From the NCBI GenBank assembly GCA_947446625.1, contig CANFIE010000300.1, positions 1-5,338 on the forward strand: 5,338 nucleotides of DNA. The letters run 5' to 3'. Made by a program: the position numbers and the translations under genes. The notes below the pieces were generated by a model. It was not told where the DNA came from. It saw only the letters and a list, made by a program, of their open reading frames with translations, and did not search any database. Source of the DNA: Acetobacteraceae bacterium. Its GTDB lineage: Bacteria > Pseudomonadota > Alphaproteobacteria > Acetobacterales > Acetobacteraceae. Positions 1 through 5,338 of this stretch are shown in pieces (position 1 is the first letter of the stretch; each line of letters starts with the position of its first letter).

Positions 1-9
1 ACAAACCAC

Positions 10-83
<74 letters not shown>

Positions 84-112
84 CTCCCGATCCCGAACTC
101 AAGAACCCATCA

Positions 113-143
113 AGCCCTCCGGCACATGCCCGCGGGCTGTTTT
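113..143 (+). terminator. Weak rho-independent terminator candidate after the tRNA
   Basis: AGCCC at 113-117 pairs with GGGCT at 134-138. A further partly matched inner stem closes a loop near CACATG, and GTTTT follows at 139-143. The stem contains mismatches and the T-run is short, so it is a candidate only. Its position about 30 nt after the tRNA suits tRNA 3' trailer termination. The T-run lies on the plus-strand side, so it would serve the tRNA and not the converging gene at 268-879. I see no gene in the rest of 84-267. Confidence 0.35.
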
Positions 144-267
144 GCTGTTCAGGCGCCACACCTGCCGCCCGCAGCATTGCCGACAACTGGCCCAACAGCG
201 TACCCATCGTGCCCATCCGGTGAAGGCCGCGAATCAATCTGCGGCGACCCTCCCTCGGCACTGCTAT

Positions 268-879
268 TCAGGTTGGCTCCTTCCTGACCCGCGCCATGGC
301 AGCGTTCCGACGCCTGGCGATGCGGGTCAGGCTGATGCGGATCTGCTCTTCGTCGATAACCTTCGGGTCGTATCCATCGAGCCAGCGGAGGCTCTCGGCG
401 TGGTCGTGTCGCTTCGGGTGGGCGGCAGCGTCGAGCAGGTCACGGAACCCGGGAATGCCGCCGCAGTCCTCGGGCGGCCCGTTATTGTCGCCGGCGACGT
501 AGCGTGGGTAGCTGGATCCAGCCTCGCCCTGGCGTACCCTGGTCAGGATTAGTCTGTGCTGCCAGTCGTCGCCGAAGTCGTAGACGTAGGTCATCACCGT
601 CCGGCGCGGCGTGAGCACGTCGCGCAGGCGCACCTTGGCTGCTTCGATCCGTGGTTCGGTGCCCCAGTCCTCGTCCATCGGGAGGCCGTATCGCCGCTTG
701 CCGTGGCGGAACTCCCAGAGGTGAGGGTCGAACCAGCCCATCGCCGCCTGTATCACATCGTGCAGCACCTTGAGGGTGATGGAAGTCGGTACCTCCAGTT
801 CGCGCCAGATCAGCGGTTCGCTGTCGCAGAGCTCGATCCGCAGAGTGCAGATTTCGTTCACGCTATGGGCCGCAGCCAT
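268..879 (-). CDS. PF07929 family protein (plasmid pRiA4b ORF-3-like / IS1096 TnpR-like)
   Basis: This gene encodes 203 residues and covers the whole family domain. Recognisable blocks, in order, are a beta strand leading to IWR (residues 24-26), an LHDVIQAAMGW helix (39-49), HLWEF (53-57), the signature YDFGDDWQH (100-108), PPEDCGG (135-141) and LDGYDP near residue 170. Family members are named after an ORF of Agrobacterium plasmid pRiA4b and a passenger gene of IS1096. They are common beside mobile DNA, and their molecular function is not established. A TTG lies two codons upstream, but the GGAGG at 886-890 ends 6 nt before the ATG at 877-879, so I chose the ATG. The stop codon of an IS66 transposase remnant on the same strand lies only 15 nt upstream, which suggests that the two were once expressed together. 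The blocks are intact with no frameshift. The family call is firm; any function in transposition is inference. Confidence 0.87.
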   Translation of the reverse strand: MAAAHSVNEICTLRIELCDSEPLIWRELEVPTSITLKVLHDVIQAAMGWFDPHLWEFRHGKRRYGLPMDEDWGTEPRIEAAKVRLRDVLTPRRTVMTYVYDFGDDWQHRLILTRVRQGEAGSSYPRYVAGDNNGPPEDCGGIPGFRDLLDAAAHPKRHDHAESLRWLDGYDPKVIDEEQIRISLTRIARRRNAAMARVRKEPT

Positions 880-885
880 CGCCAA

Positions 886-890
886 CCTCC
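886..890 (-). promoter_or_regulatory. Ribosome binding site of the PF07929 gene
   Basis: The minus strand reads GGAGG here, 6 nt before the ATG at 879. This full Shine-Dalgarno match favours the ATG over the TTG at 885, which would leave no spacing. Confidence 0.7.
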
Positions 891-893
891 CGT

Positions 894-1001
894 TCAGGCG
901 GCGAGTTTGTCAGCCTCCGCCTTCCACTTCCAGGGCAGCAACTCGTGCAGGCACGGGCCGGCGTGCGGTTCTGGCCGGATTTGCGGCGCGGCTATATGTC
1001 G
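894..1001 (-). pseudogene. IS66-family transposase (TnpC), C-terminal remnant
   Basis: The last 18 codons before the stop at 894-896 read LHELLPWKWKAEADKLAA. The LHELLPW-W block is characteristic of the C-terminal element of IS66 TnpC transposases, where it ends the protein. Reading upstream in the same frame, RHIAAPQIRPEPH keeps the spacing and some residues of the family (compare R-I-A-x4-R-x3-H from memory), so the remnant seems to reach about 1001. Beyond that the frame no longer resembles a transposase. A full TnpC is around 500 residues, so more than 90 percent is missing, including the catalytic domain. I see no IS66 terminal inverted repeat nearby. The remnant points the same way as the PF07929 gene and lies directly before it. 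The left boundary is the real stop codon; the right boundary is approximate. Confidence 0.7.
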
Positions 1002-1021
1002 CTGCTGTGGAGGTTGTCCCT

Positions 1022-1081
1022 CCGGGGTTGAGTTGGTTGGCTGTGGTTGCGAGGCCAACACCCAGCAACTCGGAGCCCCGG
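1022..1081. repeat. Long imperfect hairpin next to the IS481-like start codon
   Basis: Three nested 6-bp arms are visible: CCGGGG (1022-1027) with CCCCGG (1076-1081), GAGTTG (1030-1035) with CAACTC (1066-1071), and GTTGGC (1036-1041) with GCCAAC (1054-1059). Small asymmetric bulges (TT against GGAG, and ACCCAG) separate them, and a 12-nt loop closes the structure. A smaller hairpin, GGAGG/CCTCC (1009-1013/1019-1023), overlaps its left foot and could compete with it. The structure sits between the IS66 and IS481 remnants and ends one base before the ATG at 1082. It could be an IS sub-terminal structure, a folded leader or a REP-like element. The pairing is seen directly; the role is unknown. 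Confidence 0.55.
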
Positions 1082-1228
1082 ATGGACAGTCGTGAGAATG
1101 CCCGAACCACGGCGCGTGGTCGATTGCTGATGATGGAGCGACTGCAGGCCGGTTGGAGCCTCGGCCAGGTCGCGGCCGGCCCGGCGGCGGTGCGGAAATG
1201 GCGCGACCGCTTCGCCGCCGCTGCCCGC
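1082..1228 (+). pseudogene. IS481-family transposase, N-terminal remnant
   Basis: The reading from the ATG at 1082 gives MDSRENARTTARGR, then LLMMERLQAGWSLGQVAA, and VRKWRDRFAAA a little further on. This matches the N-terminal helix-turn-helix of IS481-family transposases, which typically have an N-A-R-x-T-x-x-G-R opening and a V-x-K-W-x-x-R-(F/Y) helix. A few residues seem to be missing inside the helix-turn-helix, where AAGPAAVRKW is shorter than the usual spacing. After RDRFAAA the expected continuation (glycine-rich linker, then the rve/DDE integrase core) is absent. The frame stays open to 1348 but without similarity. About 49 of roughly 300 or more residues remain, so it cannot be active. 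No good Shine-Dalgarno site precedes it; the hairpin at 1022-1081 occupies that place. Orientation is opposite to the IS66 remnant. Confidence 0.7.
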
Positions 1229-1257
1229 GAACATCCATGCCTGGCCTGCTGCCGGAT

Positions 1258-1280
1258 TGGTGGACACCTGATTAAGGTTT
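1258..1280 (+). mobile_element. IS3-family left-end-like sequence
   Basis: The stretch around TGGTGGACACCTGATTAAGG resembles the GTGGACAC...TAAG sequence found at the ends of many IS3-family elements. It lies about 25-45 nt before an OrfA start codon, the expected distance for a left inverted repeat. No inverted copy that could be the right end is visible in the window. A near-identical 12-mer in the same orientation occurs at 1490-1501. Confidence 0.5.
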
Positions 1281-1302
1281 TCACCCGATCGGAGGCTTCA
1301 GA

Positions 1303-1410
1303 ATGGGACGACGTGTATTCAGCCGAGAGTTCAAGCTTGAGGCGGTGAAGTTGCTGCGGGACCGGGGCGTGGCAGTGATGCAATCCAGCCGGGACCTGGA
1401 CATTGCCGAG
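1303..1410 (+). pseudogene. IS3-family transposase OrfA, N-terminal remnant
   Basis: The reading from the ATG at 1303 begins MGRRVFSREFKLEAVKLL and continues RDRGVAV, SSRDLDIAE. This is the opening of IS3-family OrfA, which encodes the helix-turn-helix that binds the element ends. A good GGAGG at 1291-1295 lies 7 nt before the ATG, so the original translation start survives. After DLDIAE the family's next helix (normally ending in a K-W or R-W motif) is lost. The frame runs to a stop at 1501-1503 through unrelated residues. OrfA is normally about 90-110 residues and is followed by the DDE-bearing OrfB, which is absent. About 36 residues are recognisable. It is in the same orientation as the IS481 remnant and about 75 nt after it. 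Confidence 0.75.
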
Positions 1411-1495
1411 AGGCCGCATAGCCTCAACACCAGATGGGCCAGAGGCTGTGTTTGCCGAACGCCTCCGCTGTTTCAAAGCTTTCGCCGACGGACAC

Positions 1496-1523
1496 TTGAT
1501 TGATAGATCGTATTTGCTAGTAT
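1496..1523 (+). promoter_or_regulatory. Candidate promoter with extended -10 element
   Basis: TTGATT (1496-1501) and TAGTAT (1518-1523) are separated by 16 nt, each matching 4 of 6 sigma-70 consensus bases. TGC stands directly before the -10, giving an extended -10. It lies about 165 nt upstream of the methyltransferase start and would drive the glycan cluster. The -35 overlaps the repeated IS3-end-like 12-mer (1490-1501), so it may derive from IS debris. The match is modest and AT-rich DNA gives such hits by chance. Confidence 0.3.
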
Positions 1524-1673
1524 TGCGATGCAGTAAAGCTATTGTGGCTGTCCATAGGCGGAATACAGTAAAAAATACGGCTGAACAGTACTGAATTTCG
1601 TAAAATCATGCAAGAAATCTGAAATTGCATGGCTCTGCTTGGCGCCTTGCGTAGCGGGCTGGCTCGTGTGGAT

Positions 1674-1677
1674 GGAG
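1674..1677 (+). promoter_or_regulatory. Ribosome binding site deciding the methyltransferase start
   Basis: GGAG lies 10 nt before the ATG at 1688. It would lie only 1 nt before the alternative TTG at 1679, so it supports the ATG. Confidence 0.5.
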
Positions 1678-1687
1678 ATTGGGGTCA

Positions 1688-2377
1688 ATGAAGTCGCCTG
1701 TCGACAAGGCGGAACCAGCCAGGCGGAAAGCAGAGCTCGCCGCTACAACCAACCTTCAGTTTGTGGATTTTGGCTGCGGCAGTGGCCACTCGATCAACTT
1801 CGCGGATTCCATCGTCCCCGGTAATGGCTTCGGCATTGATATTGCGGAAGCAGCGGTGGAAACCTGCCGCGCCAAGGGCTTCGCCGCCGAGCTTGGCGAT
1901 GTGCTGGACTTCGACCAGCGCAGCATTGCCCTCGCCACCTTTGGGGTGAATCTATTGCAGGAACTGCCGGGCCGAACCGCCTTCGAGCGTGCGCTCAGCA
2001 ACATGGTTCGTGCCGCACGCAACTTTACCGTGGTGCAGCATGGCTACTTCGACGCCGACCCCGAGTTAGCGCTGCAGGGGCAGCACATCGAAGCCAATTT
2101 CACCAAGAAGATACAGTTCAAGCCCACCATCGCCGACTATGTCCACTTCGCCCAGCGCCAGCGAACCTCGTTGAACCTGTCAGGCATGGCCATCTTCACG
2201 AGCGGCAAGGCAGAAGTGTCTGCCCTTACTCTGGGCACGCCGGCTGAGACGGACTTGCTGGCCGGCGTGCCGCGCACAATGCGCGTGGTTTTTGGTCGCA
2301 AGGATGTCTCCCGCTTCCGCGCTGCGTTGGAGAAGGTTGGCTCGGGGAAGGGCGTCTTCGTCTGGGAACAGGATTAG
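1688..2377 (+). CDS. Class I SAM-dependent methyltransferase
   Basis: The gene encodes 229 residues. The Rossmann-fold SAM-binding motif I is clear as FVDFGCGSGHS (residues 25-35). An acidic residue ending strand 2 follows at D51 (GFGIDI), expected to contact the ribose hydroxyls, and a GD-x-LDFD segment (70-75) occupies the place of motif II. The C-terminal half (about 120-229) is specific to this protein and carries no motif that I can tie to a substrate. No signal peptide or membrane segment is visible, so it should be cytoplasmic. Placed 152 nt before a glycosyltransferase gene on the same strand, it probably methylates a sugar or a glycan end of the same polysaccharide; this is inference from context. 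The ATG was chosen for its Shine-Dalgarno site. An in-frame stop at 1652-1654 shows that the gene cannot extend far upstream. The N-terminal part before motif I is short but not abnormal. Confidence 0.82.
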   Translation: MKSPVDKAEPARRKAELAATTNLQFVDFGCGSGHSINFADSIVPGNGFGIDIAEAAVETCRAKGFAAELGDVLDFDQRSIALATFGVNLLQELPGRTAFERALSNMVRAARNFTVVQHGYFDADPELALQGQHIEANFTKKIQFKPTIADYVHFAQRQRTSLNLSGMAIFTSGKAEVSALTLGTPAETDLLAGVPRTMRVVFGRKDVSRFRAALEKVGSGKGVFVWEQD

Positions 2378-2529
2378 GCTTCGGCGCTTGTTTGCAGGGC
2401 AAAGTGGGACCGAGCCGGGACAGTTTCGTGCCGCCTATAGTCAACCTAAGCGTATCGAGGCACCATTCCTGCGCTGAACCAGCCACCGGGGACGCGGCAG
2501 GGGCAAGGCATTGGCATAGGGCAAACGCA
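2378..2529 (+). other. Spacer between methyltransferase and GT2 gene
   Basis: I see no convincing gene here. The frame of the downstream gene stays open back to a TTG at 2392, but those 46 extra residues look like untranslated leader. A TATAGT at 2436-2441 resembles a -10 box, yet nothing like a -35 stands 16-18 nt upstream. An internal promoter is therefore possible but unsupported. AGGG at 2518-2521 is the likely ribosome binding site of the next gene, 8 nt before its ATG. Confidence 0.4.
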
Positions 2530-4545
2530 ATGCGGACTGAACTTGGAACCGTCGAAGCCGGTGCGCCGAAGCCCTCAGCGCCCGCAGTGCCGCCGGAGCC
2601 CCGCGTTCAACTGCGCTTCCCCATTGGCGCTCTCGATCCGTCTGATGATGAATCATTGATGTGCGGCTGGGCTTGGAACGAGACCCAGCCGACACGTCCG
2701 ACCCGGTTGCTGATCCAGGTGGACGGTGCGCATGCCGGGGTGGTGGTGCCGCAGGACTTCCGGGCGGACCTGGTGGCCGCCGGCATTGGGCATGGCTGTT
2801 TCGCCTTTTCCTGGCGCGTGCCGGATTTGTACCGCGACGGCCAACCGCACGAAGTCCGCATCATTCACAGCGAGTTCAATCAGGAACTGCCCCACTCGCC
2901 GCGAATGATAATGTTGGCCGCCTCCACCAGCCTGGCCGCCGCCAGGACTGATTTCGTCAAGCCTTTCGTGAACAACGAGTTGACGCTGTGGCCCAATGGC
3001 GTGCAGGGCGAGGCCGACACTGCCGTGGCCGAGATTGCCCCCGGGCTGGTGGTGGCCGCCGACCCCAACTGCGGCAACGCCCGCTACATGCTGATTGAGC
3101 CGCGGCTGCAGGCCGGCCGCACCCAGGCGATCTTCGGCACCCGTATCTCGTTCGACGAACTGGCGCCGTGGTGGCTGCACCACCGCCTGGCGCCGCAGCC
3201 TCACCCGCAGCTGGTGCGGGGGGTGATGATCTCGGTGGAACTCGCCCTGGGTGAGGCCGAGGACCCCATTGCCCAGCGCCCCTGCGAGATTTGGCTGTCG
3301 CGCCAGACCAAGGCCGGCTTCGAGAAGGTGCGCCGGCTATCGCGTGGCCGGGTGTTCCGCCGTGCCACGTTGCTGACCTATATGCTGCAACTGTCACCCG
3401 GAGAGCAGAAGCTGGCCAATGCCAAGCTGCTCTATGTCAGCGTCACGGTGGAGAAGTGCCGCTCGCTGCGCGCCTATCCTGGCCAGGTGGTGCGCTCGGA
3501 CCCGCCGCCGCCCGAGGGGTTTCGCGGCTTCGAGGACCGCCGCATGGACGGCGCCTTCGCCGAGTGCCTGCGGCTGGCCCGGGTGAACAACAAGGTGGCG
3601 CTGTTCGCAACGCTGCTGCCGCCACTGCCGGGCGAGGCGCCGGCCGACCCGCGGCCGGAGGCCAGGCCGCCGGCGCTGTCGTCCAGCACCGGTTATCCCT
3701 TCGTGCAGGTCATCATCCCCGTCTATAACGGCGACGCACCCATTTTGGAATGCCTGCGCTCGGTCCAGGCCGAAACCACCACGCCGTTCCAGGTGCTGAT
3801 CGTCAACGACGGCAGCCGGCAGCACACCAACAGCATGCTTCAGGACATGGTGGCCAGCGACCCGCGCTTCGTCATGCTCGATAGGCAGGTGAACAAGGGC
3901 TACACCAAGTCGATCAACGAGGCGATCAAGCTCACCAGCGCCGAATGGGTGGTGATCCTGAACAGCGACACCGTGCTGTCGAAGGGCTGGCTGGCCAAGA
4001 TGCTCGACGCAGCGCTGTCGGCGACCGATATCGGCATGGTTGGTGCGCTGTCGAACGCCGCCAGCTATCAGTCGGTGCCGCGGATCAAGAACGCCAACGG
4101 CAGCTGGTCCAAGAACGACTTCATGCGGCCCGGCGACGTGCCGTTGGTGCAGGCCGAGATCGACAAGGTCACCGAGCGCGCCTACCCGGAAATGCCGCTG
4201 CTGAATGGCTTCTGCACCCTCATCAAGCGCGACGTGTTCGACCAGGCCGGGCTGTACGACGAGGACGCCTTCCCGATAGGCTACGGCGAGGAGAACGACC
4301 TTTGCATCCGCGCCCGGAAGGCCGGCTTCAAGCTGGTGGTGGCGGATGACTGCTTCGTCTTCCACCGCAAGTCCGTCTCCTTCGGCACCAAGAGGCGCAA
4401 GCCGCTAACCCGCGCCGGTTCGCTTGAACTGATGAACAAGCACCCCGGCGTTTCGCTGTCGAGCCTGGAACAGATGATGCAGGACAATCCGGTGCTGGCG
4501 CGCCTGCGCCGGGCCCTGGCCAACCTTGAAAAGCAGATCGGCTGA
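2530..4545 (+). CDS. Large glycosyltransferase: N-terminal accessory region plus C-terminal GT2 domain
   Basis: The protein has 671 residues in three parts. Residues about 18-125 form a predicted beta-rich domain with GWAW (46-49), a valine-rich strand and F-R-A-D-L-x-x-A-G-I-G-H-G. I recall such domains attached to alphaproteobacterial glycosyltransferases and other glycan proteins, with no known function. Residues about 130-380 form an uncharacterised region containing FDELAPWWLHHRL (from 208). Residues about 391-640 are a GT-A fold GT2 domain, with VQVIIPVYN (392-400), VNDGS (425-429), the donor/metal-binding NSD (478-480), GYGEEND (584-590, with the likely base among the acidic residues) and a late histidine in FHRKS (H612). 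It should transfer a sugar from a nucleotide donor to a cytoplasmic, probably lipid-linked, glycan. No transmembrane segments are seen. The ATG at 2530 has AGGG 8 nt upstream. The next glycosyltransferase gene follows almost directly. The GT2 call is firm; sugar and linkage are unknown. Confidence 0.88.
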   Translation: MRTELGTVEAGAPKPSAPAVPPEPRVQLRFPIGALDPSDDESLMCGWAWNETQPTRPTRLLIQVDGAHAGVVVPQDFRADLVAAGIGHGCFAFSWRVPDLYRDGQPHEVRIIHSEFNQELPHSPRMIMLAASTSLAAARTDFVKPFVNNELTLWPNGVQGEADTAVAEIAPGLVVAADPNCGNARYMLIEPRLQAGRTQAIFGTRISFDELAPWWLHHRLAPQPHPQLVRGVMISVELALGEAEDPIAQRPCEIWLSRQTKAGFEKVRRLSRGRVFRRATLLTYMLQLSPGEQKLANAKLLYVSVTVEKCRSLRAYPGQVVRSDPPPPEGFRGFEDRRMDGAFAECLRLARVNNKVALFATLLPPLPGEAPADPRPEARPPALSSSTGYPFVQVIIPVYNGDAPILECLRSVQAETTTPFQVLIVNDGSRQHTNSMLQDMVASDPRFVMLDRQVNKGYTKSINEAIKLTSAEWVVILNSDTVLSKGWLAKMLDAALSATDIGMVGALSNAASYQSVPRIKNANGSWSKNDFMRPGDVPLVQAEIDKVTERAYPEMPLLNGFCTLIKRDVFDQAGLYDEDAFPIGYGEENDLCIRARKAGFKLVVADDCFVFHRKSVSFGTKRRKPLTRAGSLELMNKHPGVSLSSLEQMMQDNPVLARLRRALANLEKQIG

Positions 4546-4548
4546 GTG

Positions 4549-5338
4549 ATGGCACAGATCTCCTTCATCCTGCCGGTGAGCGGCGGCAGCGGCGGTGCCC
4601 ACTCGGTGGTGCAGGAAGTCACCGCCATGCGGGCGCTGGGCGTGGACGCCACCATTCTGGTGAATGAACGCAACTTCGCCGCGTTCAAGCGCACCTATGC
4701 GCGGTTCGAATGGGTGGCGACCGACTGCAAGGTCTTCACCGGGCCGAAGGACCTGGCCGAGCGGGTGGACGGCAGCGACATCGTCATCGCCACCACCAAC
4801 ACCTCGGCCCACTCCATCGCCGAGGCGCTGGCGATCTCGAAGAAGGGCACCCGCACCGGCTACTACGTGCAGGACTACGAACCGCTGTTCTACGAGGTGG
4901 GCTCCGAGTCCTGGCGGTTGGCGGTCTCGTCATTCGATGTGCTGAAGGACTGCACCTACTTCGCCAAAACCCGCTGGCTGCGCGACATCGTCGATGCAAC
5001 CCACAACCATCCTGTCTCGGTGGTCGTGCCCAGCATAGACATGGGCATTTACCACCCTACCCGCCGCGCGGTGGGGCCCAAGCGCAAGCTGTGCGCGATG
5101 GTGCGCCCGCAAACCCCGCGCCGCGCCCCGCACCGCACCATGCGGATCCTGGCCCGCACCCTTGCCGCCTATGGCGACAGCATCGACATTACCGTCTTTG
5201 GCGCCGACAGGCGGGAGTTGGAAGAGCACGGGGTGCCAACCTATGCCGGCATTGAGGTGCTGGGTTCGCTGTTGCAGCCCCAGGTCGCCGCGCTGCTGCA
5301 GCAGTCTGATTTCTTCATCGACCTTTCAGACTATCAGG
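4549..5338 (+). CDS. GT4-type glycosyltransferase (WsaF-like), 3' truncated by the window
   Basis: The frame is open from the ATG at 4549 to the right edge, giving 263 residues with no stop. The opening ISFILPVSGGSGGAHSVVQEV has the glycine-rich loop (12-16) and following helix seen at the N-terminus of GT-B fold enzymes. YYVQDYEPLFYEVG (105-118) resembles the same segment in rhamnosyltransferases of the WsaF group. VVPSIDMGIYHP (159-170) matches the interdomain V-x-x-G/S-I-D-x-x-x-(Y/F)-x-P of GT4 enzymes. The window ends at FIDLSDYQ (256-263), where related proteins continue with the donor-binding F-G-R-x-x-L-E-A-M segment. That part is expected just outside. The preceding stop, a GTG and this ATG are contiguous (TGA-GTG-ATG), with no strong Shine-Dalgarno site, so translation is probably coupled to the GT2 gene. 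GTG at 4546 is an alternative start. The GT4 class is likely; a rhamnose donor is only a possibility. Confidence 0.83.
   Translation, partial: MAQISFILPVSGGSGGAHSVVQEVTAMRALGVDATILVNERNFAAFKRTYARFEWVATDCKVFTGPKDLAERVDGSDIVIATTNTSAHSIAEALAISKKGTRTGYYVQDYEPLFYEVGSESWRLAVSSFDVLKDCTYFAKTRWLRDIVDATHNHPVSVVVPSIDMGIYHPTRRAVGPKRKLCAMVRPQTPRRAPHRTMRILARTLAAYGDSIDITVFGADRRELEEHGVPTYAGIEVLGSLLQPQVAALLQQSDFFIDLSDYQ

Larger units (their letters stand above)
1411..1687. other. Gene-free, partly AT-rich spacer
   Basis: I recognise no gene between the OrfA remnant and the methyltransferase. Positions about 1500-1640 are clearly richer in A and T than either side. They contain CAGTA three times in the same orientation (1531, 1566, 1586; the last two lie 20 nt apart and both read ACAGTA). 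They also contain two overlapping inverted repeats: AATTTC/GAAATT (1594-1599/1621-1626) and CATGCA/TGCATG (1607-1612/1626-1631). These could be protein-binding sites for control of the glycan cluster, or leftover foreign DNA. An open frame at 1403-1594 has no recognisable similarity. Confidence 0.6.

Noticed and set aside
142..1348. Several plus-strand open frames opposite the PF07929 gene and the IS66 tail
   Set aside because: They are shadows in GC-rich DNA. The minus strand carries the recognisable PF07929 blocks, and only the part from 1082 onward has transposase character.
910..1476. Long minus-strand frame of 188 codons across the IS remnants
   Set aside because: It is antisense to both the IS481 and IS3 remnants, which have clear family motifs, and its own composition is arginine/alanine-rich shadow sequence.
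1514..1542. TTGCTA as an alternative -35 box
   Set aside because: At a 17-nt spacing the would-be -10 (AGCTAT) matches only 2 of 6 consensus bases.
1403..1594. Possible small gene (63 codons) after the OrfA remnant
   Set aside because: It has no ribosome binding site, crosses from GC-rich IS debris into the AT-rich spacer, and shows no recognisable domain.
2392..2529. N-terminal extension of the GT2 protein from a TTG
   Set aside because: The 46 residues look like translated leader, no Shine-Dalgarno site fits the TTG, and the ATG at 2530 has one at good spacing.
3394..4365. Minus-strand frame of 323 codons opposite the GT2 domain
   Set aside because: The plus strand shows the complete set of GT2 motifs, and this antisense frame has the H/V/G/R-rich makeup typical of codon-bias shadows.
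4710..5255. Plus-strand frame of 181 codons inside the GT4 region
   Set aside because: It overlaps the open GT4 frame, which carries GT-B motifs throughout, whereas this one is arginine/histidine-rich without motifs.

Overview
The window looks like a GC-rich alphaproteobacterial chromosome or large replicon. The evidence is an initiator tRNA with an A-U/G-C/G-C anticodon stem, a PF07929 (pRiA4b ORF-3 type) gene and the protein style of the glycosyltransferases. A Rhodospirillales- or Rhizobiales-like host is a guess, and I cannot name a genus.

Layout. (1) Positions 10-83 hold a complete initiator tRNA-Met (CAU), with a weak terminator-like hairpin downstream. (2) Positions 268-879, minus strand, hold an intact PF07929 gene. 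It starts 15 nt after the stop codon of an IS66-type transposase remnant on the same strand. (3) Positions about 894-1410 are an insertion-sequence graveyard. It contains the C-terminal tail of an IS66 TnpC, the N-terminus of an IS481-type transposase behind a long imperfect hairpin, and a left end plus N-terminus of an IS3-family OrfA. All three are truncated and none could transpose alone. (4) Positions about 1500-1640 are an AT-rich non-coding stretch, sharply different from its surroundings. It carries small repeats and a candidate promoter. (5) From 1688 to the right edge lies a plus-strand glycan-biosynthesis cluster: a class I SAM-dependent methyltransferase, a large three-part protein ending in a GT2 glycosyltransferase domain, and a GT4-type glycosyltransferase cut by the window edge.

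The cluster reads as the left border of a surface-polysaccharide locus (O-antigen, capsule or exopolysaccharide). The two glycosyltransferases are nearly contiguous (TGA-GTG-ATG), so they are probably translationally coupled, and the methyltransferase may modify or cap the same glycan. The tRNA, transposase debris and AT-rich spacer suggest that this border has been reworked by transfer and IS activity. No CRISPR array, phage gene or recognisable defence system is visible. The least explained parts are the roughly 390-residue N-terminal portion of the GT2 protein and the hairpin at 1022-1081.
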